From Ideonella paludis (GTDB taxonomy: Bacteria > Pseudomonadota > Gammaproteobacteria > Burkholderiales > Burkholderiaceae_C), in the NCBI RefSeq assembly GCF_018069865.1, contig NZ_JAGQDG010000006.1, positions 310,001 to 374,000 of the forward strand: 64,000 bases of DNA. The letters are read 5' to 3'. Of the stretch, positions 28,632-36,960 are shown one piece after another. Position 1 is the first letter of the stretch, and each line of letters opens with the position of its first letter. The position numbers and the translations under genes were made by a program. Below the pieces are notes generated by a model. The model worked only from the letters and a program-made list of their open reading frames with translations, searched no databases and had not been told where the DNA came from.

Positions 28632-30518
28632 ATGGAGATGGCGCAGTTTGAGCGCATGGTTGCGCGCCTAGAAACCAGCAGCCAGCAGCGGCCCTGGCTG
28701 TATATCGCCCAGGTGATGGGCCTGGTGCTGCTGGGTTTTGTGATTCTGCTGGCCATGACCGGCTTGGCCGGGCTGGTGCTGCTGGCTGCGGTGGGCGGCT
28801 TGATCTGGGTGCTGGCTGTCGGGCCCGGGGCTGTGTGGCTGCTGGTGGCCAAGCTCGGTAAGTTGCTGATTTTTGCGCTGATTCCCTTGTGGATGCTGCT
28901 TCAGAACTCCTTCAAGGCGCTGCTCATCCGCCTGCCTGCCCCCCAGGGCCGTGCGCTGAGCCGCCAAGAAGCACCCGCCCTGTTTCAAGCCTTGGACGAT
29001 ATGCGCCAGCGCATGAAGGGCCCGCGCTTTCACCATGTGCTCTTGGTGGACGACGTGAACGCCGCCGTGGTGCAACGCCCGGCTTTTGGTTTGATGGGCT
29101 TTCCGCGCAATTACCTGCTGCTGGGCCTGCCCCTGCTGGAGGCCATGACCCCCGATGAGGCCTTGGCAGTGGTCGCCCATGAGTATGGCCACCTGAGCGG
29201 CGCACATGGCCGCTTCGGGGCCTTCATCTACCGCTTGCGCCTGACCTGGTCCACCGTCCAAGCCCATGTCGACGCTTGGCAAGGCCGGATGGGCAAGCTG
29301 CCCAGCCGCTTGGTGGGGTGGTACGCCCCCTACTTCAACGCCTACACCTACGTGCTGGCCCGGCAACAGGAATACCAAGCCGATGCCGCTGCGGCTGAGC
29401 TGGTGGGCCTGCCCGCAGCCCAAAGCGCACTGAAGCGCAGCAATGTGGCGATGGCCTGCCATTCCGCCTTCATGGACAAAACCATTGAAACAGTGCGCCT
29501 GCAGGCCCTGCCGCCCAGCGACTTGGCCGTGCGCTGGGCCCAAGAAGCTGCTGCCGAGCAGGCGGCCAGCCCCCGCTGGCTGAACGATGCGCTGGACCGC
29601 CAAGCCAACCCGCTGGACACCCACCCGACTTTGCGGCAGCGCTTGCGTGCACTGGGCGTGCCCGACGAAGACCTGAGCCACAGCCCGGACACCTTGACCG
29701 GCCCCTCTGCCGCCCAAGCCTGGCTGGGTGAACAACTGCCGCAGTTGCGAGAGGCCCAGCAGACGGCTTGGCGGGATGCTGTGAACGAAGGCTGGGCCCA
29801 GCAACACCAAAGCTGGGTAGAGCGCCGCAAAGCCTTGGCCGACCTGCTGGCCTTGGACGAGCGCAACAGCGACCAAGCGCTGGAGGTGCTGCGCCTTCAG
29901 CTGAACCTGGAGCCAGAGGCCGACCATCGCGAGGGCCTGGCCGCCTTCAATTCGGCCCACCCTGACCATGCGCTGGGGCAGTTTCTGGAAGGTGTGGCCC
30001 GCCTGGACCAAGAGGACGACAGCGGCTTGGCCAATCTGGAGCGCGCCATCGCCTTGGATGCCGACGCCACCAAGGGCGCCAGCGAAAAAGCATGGCGCTA
30101 CCTGCTGAGCCGAGACGCCGCCGCCGCCGAGGCCTGGGCCCAGCGCTGGCGCGACCGCGACGCCTGGGAACAGGAGCGTGCACGCCAGGTGGACACCCTC
30201 AGCGACCAAGAAGTGCTGTTGGCGCCCACGCTGAGCGCTGAAGCCCGCGCCCAAGCCGCCACCCTGATGTCCCGCCACACCCAAGGCGTGAAGCGGGCCT
30301 GGCTGGCCCGCCGCCAGATTGCCGCAGACCCGAACGTTGAGACCTATGTCATCGTGTTGGAGCTGACGGCCTGGGCCTCATTCCGCAGCAAAGGCCCGGA
30401 GATCGTGCAGGCTTTGGCGAAAGAAGAATGGCCTTTTGTCACTCACCTCTGCCTGCTGAAGTCCTTCCCTGGCTACAAAGCCAAGGTGAACTTGGTGGGT
30501 GACCCTCTGCTGCGCTAA
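28632..30518 (+). CDS. large M48 family metalloprotease with helical C-terminal region
   Basis: 628 residues. The N-terminus has two to three membrane helices (residues 20-95), then an M48 peptidase domain with the zinc site VVAHEYGHLSGAHGRF and the downstream Glu ligand region RQQEYQADAAAAEL. The last 250 residues are soluble, mostly helical, and look like TPR-type repeats (for example LLALDERNSDQALEVLRLQL, LANLERAIALDADATKGAS). The combination suggests a membrane protease with a partner-binding tail. ATG 28632 has GGAGG eleven bases upstream. Stop overlaps that of the MocR gene. Confidence 0.82.
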   Translation: MEMAQFERMVARLETSSQQRPWLYIAQVMGLVLLGFVILLAMTGLAGLVLLAAVGGLIWVLAVGPGAVWLLVAKLGKLLIFALIPLWMLLQNSFKALLIRLPAPQGRALSRQEAPALFQALDDMRQRMKGPRFHHVLLVDDVNAAVVQRPAFGLMGFPRNYLLLGLPLLEAMTPDEALAVVAHEYGHLSGAHGRFGAFIYRLRLTWSTVQAHVDAWQGRMGKLPSRLVGWYAPYFNAYTYVLARQQEYQADAAAAELVGLPAAQSALKRSNVAMACHSAFMDKTIETVRLQALPPSDLAVRWAQEAAAEQAASPRWLNDALDRQANPLDTHPTLRQRLRALGVPDEDLSHSPDTLTGPSAAQAWLGEQLPQLREAQQTAWRDAVNEGWAQQHQSWVERRKALADLLALDERNSDQALEVLRLQLNLEPEADHREGLAAFNSAHPDHALGQFLEGVARLDQEDDSGLANLERAIALDADATKGASEKAWRYLLSRDAAAAEAWAQRWRDRDAWEQERARQVDTLSDQEVLLAPTLSAEARAQAATLMSRHTQGVKRAWLARRQIAADPNVETYVIVLELTAWASFRSKGPEIVQALAKEEWPFVTHLCLLKSFPGYKAKVNLVGDPLLR

Positions 30519-31909
30519 CGCGAGAGATTGGCCCCCAGGAACTCCCACAGCTTGGGCTCCTGGGCAAAAGCCACGTTGAAGCGCATCCAGGGCGTGGGTG
30601 CCAAGTCTGCGGTGAAGAGGTGGCCGGGGCCGAGCATGATGTCTTGCTCGCTGGCTTGGTTGGACAGCGGCAGTGAGTCGGCCAGCGCCGGGTGGCGGGC
30701 CCAGAGGAACATGCCGGCCTTGGGCTCGGCAAACAGCTCAAAGCCCTGGGTTTGCAAATGCCCCGCCACCTGCTGGTGAGCCTGGGCCAAGCGCTCGCGC
30801 AGCGCCTTGAGGTGCTTGCGCCAGCGCCCTTCGGTGAGCGCGCCATGGGCCACGCGCTCGCCGAACTCGGCGCTGGTCAGGCCCGAGATCATCTTGAGCT
30901 GCGCCAAATCCTCGATCAAGTCGGGGTGAGCCACGGCATAGCCCACGCGGATATTGGGCGAGATGGTCTTGGAGAAGCTGCCGATGGTGATGACCCGGGC
31001 AAGTTGATCCAGGCTGGCCAGCGAGGGCCGGGGCTCCGGGTCCAGGTCAGCGTAGATGTCGTTCTCGACAATGATGATGTCGTGCTTCTCGGCCAGTTGC
31101 AGCACCCGGTGCAGATGCGCCAATTGCGCCACCGAGCCCGTCGGGCTTTGCAAGCGCGGCTGGGTGAAGAAGACCTTGGGCCGGTGCGCCACGATGCGCG
31201 CCTCCAGCGCGGCCAGGTCCCAGCCCTGGGGCGTGCGCGGCGCGCCCACCAACTCTGCCCCCTGAAAACGCAGGCTGAACAGCAGGTTGGCATAGCCGGG
31301 GTCGTCCACCAACACTGCATCACCGGGCCGCACCAAGCGGCGCACGGCCAGGTCCAGCGCCTGGCTGGAGCCCTGGGTCAGCAGCACCTGGGCCGGCTGC
31401 ACGGCCACCTCTTGTTCGGCCAGGGTCTCGCAGATCAAGGCGCGCAGCGGCGGGTAGCCTTTGGGGTCACCATAGCCGCCCAGGTCGGCGTCGTCAGCCG
31501 CCAAAGCACGCAGAGCGCGGCGCACGCCGTCTTCAAACAGCCAGTCGCTGGGCAGCCAGCCGCAGCCGGCCTTCACGCTCAGGTGGCGGTGCTCAAAAAT
31601 CTTGCGCAAGTACCACATGGCATCAAAGCCCTGGCCCACGGCGGGCAGGGCTTGCGGGGCCGCGTTGGCCACCACTCGCTTGCGCACAAAAAAGCCGGAA
31701 TGCGGACGCGAGACCAAAAAGCCCTGGGCCACCAGCCGGTCGTAGGCCTCGACCACGGTGAACACGCTGACCTGGTGCGCGTGGGCAAACTGCCGGATGG
31801 ACGGCAGCTTGGTGCCCGAGCGCAGCGCGCCGCTGGCGATCTGGCTGGCCAAGCCGTCCACGATCTGGGCCACCAGCGGGGTGGCGGATTGGGGCTGGAG
31901 TTGGAGCAT
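30515..31909 (-). CDS. MocR-type GntR regulator with aminotransferase domain
   Basis: 464 residues: N-terminal winged helix of the GntR type (LASQIASGALRSGTKLPSIR, VSVFTVVEAYDRLVAQGFL) fused to a fold-type I aminotransferase-like domain with the PLP lysine in GSFSKTISPNIRVGY. MocR proteins sense PLP-linked amines; GabR of Bacillus senses GABA. It is divergent from gabT-gabD, so a GabR-like activator role is the natural inference. A GTG one codon upstream (31912) is possible. Four CTGTACAG-like boxes lie in the shared promoter region. Confidence 0.88.
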   Translation of the reverse strand: MLQLQPQSATPLVAQIVDGLASQIASGALRSGTKLPSIRQFAHAHQVSVFTVVEAYDRLVAQGFLVSRPHSGFFVRKRVVANAAPQALPAVGQGFDAMWYLRKIFEHRHLSVKAGCGWLPSDWLFEDGVRRALRALAADDADLGGYGDPKGYPPLRALICETLAEQEVAVQPAQVLLTQGSSQALDLAVRRLVRPGDAVLVDDPGYANLLFSLRFQGAELVGAPRTPQGWDLAALEARIVAHRPKVFFTQPRLQSPTGSVAQLAHLHRVLQLAEKHDIIIVENDIYADLDPEPRPSLASLDQLARVITIGSFSKTISPNIRVGYAVAHPDLIEDLAQLKMISGLTSAEFGERVAHGALTEGRWRKHLKALRERLAQAHQQVAGHLQTQGFELFAEPKAGMFLWARHPALADSLPLSNQASEQDIMLGPGHLFTADLAPTPWMRFNVAFAQEPKLWEFLGANLSR

Positions 31910-31932
31910 CACGCCAGCATCTTAGGGCAAGG

Positions 31933-32014
31933 CTGTACAGGGTCTCGGGCCTGTACAGTCTTTGCGCTGTTGGGCTGGGCTGTACATGGCTGCGGGGCTG
32001 CGCTGGCCGTACAG
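31933..32014. promoter_or_regulatory. four CTGTACAG-type boxes between the MocR gene and gabT
   Basis: CTGTACAG at 31933-31940 and 31951-31958, CTGTACAT at 31980-31987 and CCGTACAG at 32007-32014. The full box is self-complementary. The starts are 18, 29 and 27 bases apart. Their confinement to this 110-base divergent promoter region makes them the best candidate operators for the MocR regulator. Confidence 0.6.
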
Positions 32015-32041
32015 TCGAGCGAACCCATCCTGGAGATTGAC

Positions 32042-33346
32042 ATGCCGCTTGACCCCAAGACCCCTGCTCAGACCAACGCCGCCCTGATGGCCCGCCGCAA
32101 GGCCGCCCTGCCCTCGGGCCTGGGCCAGACCTATGAGGTGTTTGCCGCCCGTGCCGAAGGCGCTGAGATTTGGGACGTGGAAGGCAAGCGCTACATCGAC
32201 TTTGCCGGGGGCATTGCGGTGCTGAACACCGGCCACCGCCACCCCAAGATTGTGGAAGCGGTGAAGCAGCAGCTCGACCAGTATCACCACACCTGCTTCC
32301 AGGTGCTGGCCTATGAGCCCTACGTAGAGTTGGCTGAGCGGCTGATTGCCAAGACCCCAGGCAATTTCGCCAAGAAGGCCTTTTTCCTCTCGAGTGGCGC
32401 CGAAGCCGTGGAGAACGCCATCAAGATCGCCCGCGCCGCCACCAAGCGCCAGGGCGTGATCGCCTTTGGCGGTGGCTTCCATGGCCGCACGCTGATGGGC
32501 ATGGCGCTGACCGGCAAGGTCGCGCCCTACAAGGCCGGCTTCGGCCCCTTCCCGGCCGAGATCTACCACGCCGAGTTCCCCAATGCGCTGCATGGCGTGA
32601 GCGTGGCCGACGCGCTGAAGTCGCTGGAGCATTTGTTCAAGTACGACATCGAGCCCGAGCGCGTCGCGGCCATCATCTTGGAGCCAGTACAGGGCGAAGG
32701 CGGCTTTTATGTGGCGCCGCCTGAGTTTGCCCAGGCGCTGCGCGCCTTGTGCGACAAGCACGGCATCGTGCTGATCGCCGACGAGGTGCAAACCGGCGCC
32801 GGCCGCACCGGCACCTGGCTGGCCTGCGAGCAATGGGACGTGGCGCCGGACCTCATCACCATGGCCAAGTCCATGGCCGGTGGCTTCCCCCTCTCGGCCG
32901 TGATTGGCAAAGCCGAGATCATGGACAAACCCGGCCCCGGCGGCCTGGGGGGCACTTATGCCGGCAACCCGCTGGCCTGCGCTGCGGCGCTGGCGGTGCT
33001 GGACGTGTTTGAGGAAGAAAAGCTGCTCGACCGCTCCAAGGCCGTGGGCGAGCGCCTTCGCAAGGGCCTGACCGCCCTGGCCAGCCAGCACAAGAGCATT
33101 CTGGATGTGCGCGGCCTGGGCGCGATGATCGCCATCGAGCTGTTCAAGGGCGGCGACATCACCCAGCCCGATGCTGACCTGACCAAGCGCGTCTGCGCCG
33201 AGGCGATCCAACGCGGATTGGTGCTGTTGTCATGTGGCGTCTATGCCAACGTCATCCGGGTGCTGGTGCCGCTGACGGCGTCAGATGCCATTTTGGATGA
33301 AGGTTTGGCGGTGCTTGGGGAATCCCTCAAGGCGGCGGGCGCCTGA
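32042..33346 (+). CDS. gabT: 4-aminobutyrate aminotransferase
   Basis: PLP enzyme transferring the amino group of GABA to 2-oxoglutarate, giving succinate semialdehyde. 434 residues. Class III aminotransferase marks: FAGGIAVLNTGHRHPKIVEA, SSGAEAVENAIKIAR, GGFHGRT, the Asp in LIADEVQTGAGRTG and the PLP lysine in MAKSMAGGFPLSAV. ATG 32042 has GGAG upstream. gabD follows after 20 bases; the two encode the full path from GABA to succinate. Family members can also act on 5-aminovalerate, so the natural substrate may be broader. Confidence 0.92.
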   Translation: MPLDPKTPAQTNAALMARRKAALPSGLGQTYEVFAARAEGAEIWDVEGKRYIDFAGGIAVLNTGHRHPKIVEAVKQQLDQYHHTCFQVLAYEPYVELAERLIAKTPGNFAKKAFFLSSGAEAVENAIKIARAATKRQGVIAFGGGFHGRTLMGMALTGKVAPYKAGFGPFPAEIYHAEFPNALHGVSVADALKSLEHLFKYDIEPERVAAIILEPVQGEGGFYVAPPEFAQALRALCDKHGIVLIADEVQTGAGRTGTWLACEQWDVAPDLITMAKSMAGGFPLSAVIGKAEIMDKPGPGGLGGTYAGNPLACAAALAVLDVFEEEKLLDRSKAVGERLRKGLTALASQHKSILDVRGLGAMIAIELFKGGDITQPDADLTKRVCAEAIQRGLVLLSCGVYANVIRVLVPLTASDAILDEGLAVLGESLKAAGA

Positions 33347-33366
33347 AGCCACGGTAGAGTGCAGCC

Positions 33367-34845
33367 ATGACCACCTCTTCCTCACCACTCTCCCAGCTCA
33401 ACGACCCCAGCTTGCTCAAGACCGACGCCCTGATCGGCGGCGAGTGGGTGGCGTCTTCCAACCGCTTTGCCGTGACGGACCCAGCCACCGGCGAGCACCT
33501 GGCCGATGTGGCCAACCTGGGGGCCACCGACGCACACAACGCCATCGTCGCGGCCAACAAGGCTTGGCCTGCTTGGCGCGCCAAGCCCGCCAAGGAGCGC
33601 GCCGCTATCTTGATGCGCTGGTTTGCCCTGCTGCACGCCAACGCCGACGACCTGGCCCGCCTGATGACGGCCGAGCAAGGCAAGCCCCTGGCGGAAGCGC
33701 GCGGTGAGGTCACCTATGGCGCGAGCTTTGTCGAGTGGTTTGCCGAAGAGGCCAAGCGCGTCTATGGCGAGACTATTCCCACCACCGACAACAACAAGCG
33801 TTATCTTGTCGTCAAGCAGCCCATCGGCGTGTGCGCGGCCATCACGCCTTGGAACTTCCCCATCGCCATGATCACCCGCAAAGTGGCCCCAGCCCTGGCT
33901 GCCGGCTGCCCAGTGGTGATCAAGCCCGCCGAGCAAACGCCGCTCTCCGCCCTGGCCGTGGCCGAGCTGGCCCAGCGGGCCGGCATGCCTGCGGGCGTGC
34001 TGAACATCTTGACGGCCGATGGCGACAACTCGATTGAGATTGGCAAAGTGCTGTGCAGCTCCGACGTGGTGCGGCACTTGTCCTTCACCGGCTCCACCGA
34101 AGTCGGCCGCATCTTGGCCGCGCAATGCGCGCCCACCATCAAGAAGATCTCGCTAGAGTTGGGCGGCAATGCACCCTTCATCGTGTTTGACGACGCAGAC
34201 CTGGACTCTGCCGTCGAAGGCGCCATGGTCAGCAAATACCGCAATGCCGGACAAACCTGCGTGTGCGCCAACCGCTTTTACGTGCAGAGCAGCGTGTACG
34301 ACGCCTTTGTGGCCAAGCTGGCCGAGAAGGCGGCCGCCATCAAGGTGGGCAATGGCTTTGAGCCCGGCATCAACCAAGGCCCGCAGATCGACGAGCCGTC
34401 GATGCAGAAGATCGAAACCCTGGTGGCCGACGCGCTGGACAAGGGCGCCAAAGTGGTGGTGGGCGGCGAGCGCATTGGGGAGCGTTTCTACACACCCACG
34501 GTGCTCTCAGGCGTGACGCCCGAGATGCGCGTGGCCCGCGAAGAAATCTTTGGCCCAGTCGCACCGATCTTCCGCTTCGACACAGAAGCCGAAGCCATCG
34601 AGTTGGCCAATGCCACCGAGTTCGGCCTGGCCAGTTATTTCTATAGCCGCGACATCGGCCGCATCTTCCGCGTGGGCGAAGGCCTGGAGTACGGCATGGT
34701 GGGCGTGAACACCGGTCTGATCTCCACCGCCGAAGTGCCCTTCGGCGGCGTCAAGCAATCCGGCCTGGGCCGCGAAGGTGCACGCCAGGGCATGGATGAC
34801 TATGTAGAGGTCAAGTACCTCTGCTTGGGTGATATTCAGAAGTAA
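33367..34845 (+). CDS. gabD: succinate-semialdehyde dehydrogenase
   Basis: NAD(P)-dependent aldehyde dehydrogenase, 492 residues, oxidising succinate semialdehyde to succinate. Visible: AITPWNFPIAMITRK (cofactor site), FTGSTEVGR, the catalytic Glu in LELGGNAPFIVFDDADLD and the catalytic Cys in NAGQTCVCANRF. The end PFGGVKQSGLGREG is typical of the GabD subgroup. Part of the gabTD unit; a structured repeat element begins 39 bases after its stop. Confidence 0.94.
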   Translation: MTTSSSPLSQLNDPSLLKTDALIGGEWVASSNRFAVTDPATGEHLADVANLGATDAHNAIVAANKAWPAWRAKPAKERAAILMRWFALLHANADDLARLMTAEQGKPLAEARGEVTYGASFVEWFAEEAKRVYGETIPTTDNNKRYLVVKQPIGVCAAITPWNFPIAMITRKVAPALAAGCPVVIKPAEQTPLSALAVAELAQRAGMPAGVLNILTADGDNSIEIGKVLCSSDVVRHLSFTGSTEVGRILAAQCAPTIKKISLELGGNAPFIVFDDADLDSAVEGAMVSKYRNAGQTCVCANRFYVQSSVYDAFVAKLAEKAAAIKVGNGFEPGINQGPQIDEPSMQKIETLVADALDKGAKVVVGGERIGERFYTPTVLSGVTPEMRVAREEIFGPVAPIFRFDTEAEAIELANATEFGLASYFYSRDIGRIFRVGEGLEYGMVGVNTGLISTAEVPFGGVKQSGLGREGARQGMDDYVEVKYLCLGDIQK

Positions 34846-35513
34846 ATCAGCGGCTTGGCAGTAACGCGCGGCGGTTTGAGCGTGCGCTGCCACAAGCCAT
34901 GGCCCGGGGCTCATGCATCGGCGGTCGGCTGAAGCCGACTCCCTTCGGTGCTCGGTCAAGGGCGTGCGCCGTCAAACTCCCTCCGCTCGCCTTCGGCTCG
35001 CTATGGTCAAACAGTGACGGCGAGTATGTTCTTGAAGCGCGCGAATACGCGCGCCACGCCCTTGCCCTGCGCGCCTCAGCGCCGAAGAAATCGCCCCGGG
35101 CCATGGCCTGCGGCAGCGCGGTGAGGGCGGGGGTGGCTTGCGGACGGGACACGATGTGTCGATGCCGTCCGTCTTAGTGGTTCGCCGAGCCAGTAGTGCC
35201 GTGTTCTCTGCAGTGCTGGGCTGATCTCTCGGGAAAGCGTCATCAGTAGCAAACTCATGAGGACGTTTATGTAGGTGCCCGCTTGAGTAGATCTTTGACA
35301 CCCTTCCCCCTGCCGAATTCGCCCAAACGGTCTAACCGACTAATGACGCCAAAGGACATGGGGAAGAAGACTGACGGGATCGCTATGGGCTAGGCTAAAG
35401 AGAGCTAGATTTGAGACACAGCCCTGATTTCCAAAACATCAAGTCTCATGCAGCAATGTGGACAAGGCCTAAAACCTTGCTACTGAGTTCGGCGCGAAAA
35501 TGGGAGGTCTTCG
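34846..35513. other. gene-free stretch: repeat element A plus AT-richer spacer
   Basis: Holds the structured element at 34885-35118. The following roughly 395 bases are clearly lower in GC than the rest of the window and contain no gene I can support. The short ORFs in the repeat are conserved with the other copy only because the repeat is conserved. Confidence 0.6.
34885..35118 (+). repeat. structured repeat element, copy A (26-bp inverted ends, conserved core)
   Basis: 234 bases. The ends 34885-34910 and 35093-35118 are inverted repeats pairing at 24 of 26 positions; both mismatches would be G-U pairs in a minus-strand transcript. The 182-base core (34911-35092) matches the reverse complement of copy B at most positions. 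Inside are a GTCGGC-TGAA-GCCGAC hairpin (34924-34939), an inner pair CAAGGGCGTG (34957-34966)/CACGCCCTTG (35055-35064) and CGTCA/TGACG (34970-34974, 35015-35019). It lies 39 bases after gabD. Confidence 0.75.
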
Positions 35514-35996
35514 GTGACAGCTTGGGCTCGCCTCAGTGATGTCGGTTTTCTCGGCGTCGATTTTGAATTCGAAAGCTCGGTTCCGGCCCTGGCCGCAACC
35601 CGATTCGTATACGAGCAGCATCGCCTCTCAGCCTCGCTCAACGGTCAACTTCTAGCCGTTAGCGATGGTGCAAGGCGGCTTCAATTGGGATCAGAAATTT
35701 ACAAGCCAGTGCGAAAGTGGTTTCGCGTCGTTGCATGGACTGGCTCGGACGGAAGGACTCTGGATCTAGCGTGGAGGCGCGACCAGCTCTTGGGGCCAGA
35801 ACTGCTCTTGCTCATCGAGCCTGGGTCCCGCCGCTACTCGATCGGCAGCGATCAATTGCAGAGATTTAGGATCGGAACGTCTGTGAGTATCGTGAGCTCC
35901 GATCCACATGCAACCGATCATTTCGGGGCTGAGATGATTGGTTTGCTGACCTATGCGTGGGCCATGTTCGAACGGGACCGGCGCGCGACAGCATGA
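35514..35996 (+). CDS. hypothetical protein in the low-GC island
   Basis: 160 residues from GTG 35514, with GGGAGG at 35502-35507, six bases upstream. The protein is soluble, without signal or membrane helix, rich in beta-prone stretches (LSASLNGQLLAVSDGARRLQL, KWFRVVAWTGSDGRTLDLAW) and ends in ERDRRATA. Codon use is markedly less GC-biased at third positions than in the flanking genes, which points to transfer. I recognise no family. It lies between the inverted copies A and B of the repeat element. Confidence 0.6.
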   Translation: MTAWARLSDVGFLGVDFEFESSVPALAATRFVYEQHRLSASLNGQLLAVSDGARRLQLGSEIYKPVRKWFRVVAWTGSDGRTLDLAWRRDQLLGPELLLLIEPGSRRYSIGSDQLQRFRIGTSVSIVSSDPHATDHFGAEMIGLLTYAWAMFERDRRATA

Positions 35997-36099
35997 ATGT
36001 GGGTACTAGGACTTCACCGCATTGACTGGCAGAGGACCTGAAGCCGTCTCGCGACGGCTAGCCTCGAAACCCCACGCCTCGTCAACTCAGCACGCCGCC

Positions 36100-36540
36100 A
36101 TGCCCACGACATCCAAGAAACTCACCCTCCGCCTCGTTTGCCAGTCGATGCCCGAAACACCGTCTGAAGAAGGCCCACTGGACGTCGGCATTCAAGACAA
36201 AAAGCAGGCTGTGCACGCCGGGCGAAAGGGCCAAGACGGTGAGATGTGCTTTGAGTGCTCAGCCGAGGCACGCATCGATGCCTTGAGCGGGGACATCGAT
36301 TTTCGGGGTCCGTTTGTCCACGGTACGCCCCAAGCTCGCTTCCTGTACCTGAGCTGGAAGCGCACAGGTGCCAGCGCCACGCCTTGGTACTGGCGGCTGA
36401 AGATTCCGCTCGCCGGCATCGGTGCTCAAAACATTGCCACGCTGCGGGGTGGCGAGTGGCTTGTCGCAGACATCACGGGTCGGCGCCCACATGCGTCCGA
36501 GCCGATTATTTGGAAGCGCGTCGCTGACGAGAAAGCGTGA
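36100..36540 (+). CDS. DUF5990 family protein
   Basis: 146 residues. The pattern fits DUF5990: LTLRLVCQSMPETP at the start, GIQDKKQAVHAGRKGQDGEM, FRGPFVHGTPQARFLYLSW and the closing RLKIPLAGIG. The family is small, soluble and of unknown function, found patchily in many bacteria. ATG 36100 was chosen from the family-like start; 26 in-frame residues upstream look non-coding. It is 103 bases after the preceding ORF and 29 bases before repeat copy B. Identification is from memory of the family pattern. Confidence 0.65.
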   Translation: MPTTSKKLTLRLVCQSMPETPSEEGPLDVGIQDKKQAVHAGRKGQDGEMCFECSAEARIDALSGDIDFRGPFVHGTPQARFLYLSWKRTGASATPWYWRLKIPLAGIGAQNIATLRGGEWLVADITGRRPHASEPIIWKRVADEKA

Positions 36541-36569
36541 AGCGCTCGCTCGCGCCACCACGCCAACCG

Positions 36570-36804
36570 CCCTGGCGCGGGGTAGGCCCCAGGGCGATTT
36601 GAGAGGCGCTGAGGCGCGCAGGGCAAGGGCGTGGCGAGCGTAATCGCGCGCTTCAAGAACATACTCGCCGTCATTGTTTGACCATAGCGAGCCGAAGGCG
36701 AGCGGAGGGAGTTTGACGGCGCACGGCCTTGCCCGAGCACCGAAGGGAGTCGGCTTTAGCCGACCGTCTCTCGCATGAGCCCTGGGGCCTACCCCGCGCC
36801 TGGG
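36570..36804 (-). repeat. structured repeat element, copy B (inverted relative to copy A)
   Basis: 235 bases. The ends 36570-36595 and 36779-36804 are inverted repeats with 25 of 26 positions paired. Their sequence differs from the ends of copy A, while the 183-base core (36596-36778) is the reverse complement of A's core with about a dozen or so differences and one indel. The hairpin GTCGGC-TAAA-GCCGAC (read on the minus strand) is kept with a changed loop base. It lies 29 bases after the DUF5990 gene. Confidence 0.75.
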
Positions 36805-36848
36805 CTAGCAGGCCACCACCTGAAAGCGGCATCGAACTGGCAGAGCGG

Positions 36849-36874
36849 CCCTTCGACAGGCTCAGGGCGAACGG
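36849..36874. repeat. dispersed 26-bp extragenic repeat (the source of PFALSLSKG/PFDRLRANG artefact ORFs)
   Basis: CCCTTCGACAGGCTCAGGGC followed by GAACGG. Translated, it gives PFDRLRANG on one strand and PFALSLSKG on the other, peptides that turn up in many spurious bacterial ORFs, so this is a known kind of widespread short intergenic repeat. One copy is seen in this window. Confidence 0.7.
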
Positions 36875-36960
36875 TGGGGAAGCTTGGCTCCACACATGCC
36901 GCTATGAACGCTCAGGCAGGCCGAGTGCGAACAATTCAAAACCGTGGCGTCAAGACCAGC

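Larger units (their letters stand above)
36541..36960. other. gene-free stretch: repeat element B plus dispersed 26-bp repeat
   Basis: About 420 bases, of which 36570-36804 is the structured repeat and 36849-36874 a dispersed short repeat. I see no gene. It ends against the stop of the degenerate GGDEF gene. Confidence 0.6.

Noticed and set aside
30692-33346. 884-codon frame suggesting a fused protein ahead of gabT
   Set aside because: The first 450 codons run antisense to the MocR gene. GabT starts at ATG 32042 with a ribosome site, and the preceding part has no family resemblance.
34899-35301. Short ORFs conserved between elements A and B
   Set aside because: The frames are not preserved across the indel and the stem-pairing changes; conservation is explained by the DNA or RNA element rather than by a protein.
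34885-36804. Composite transposon interpretation with A and B as insertion sequences
   Set aside because: The elements are too short to encode a transposase, the ends differ between the copies, and I see no target-site duplication. Kept only as a structured-element hypothesis.
36671-36895. Minus-strand ORF containing FALSLSKG
   Set aside because: It translates the dispersed 26-bp repeat plus part of element B; such ORFs are known artefacts.
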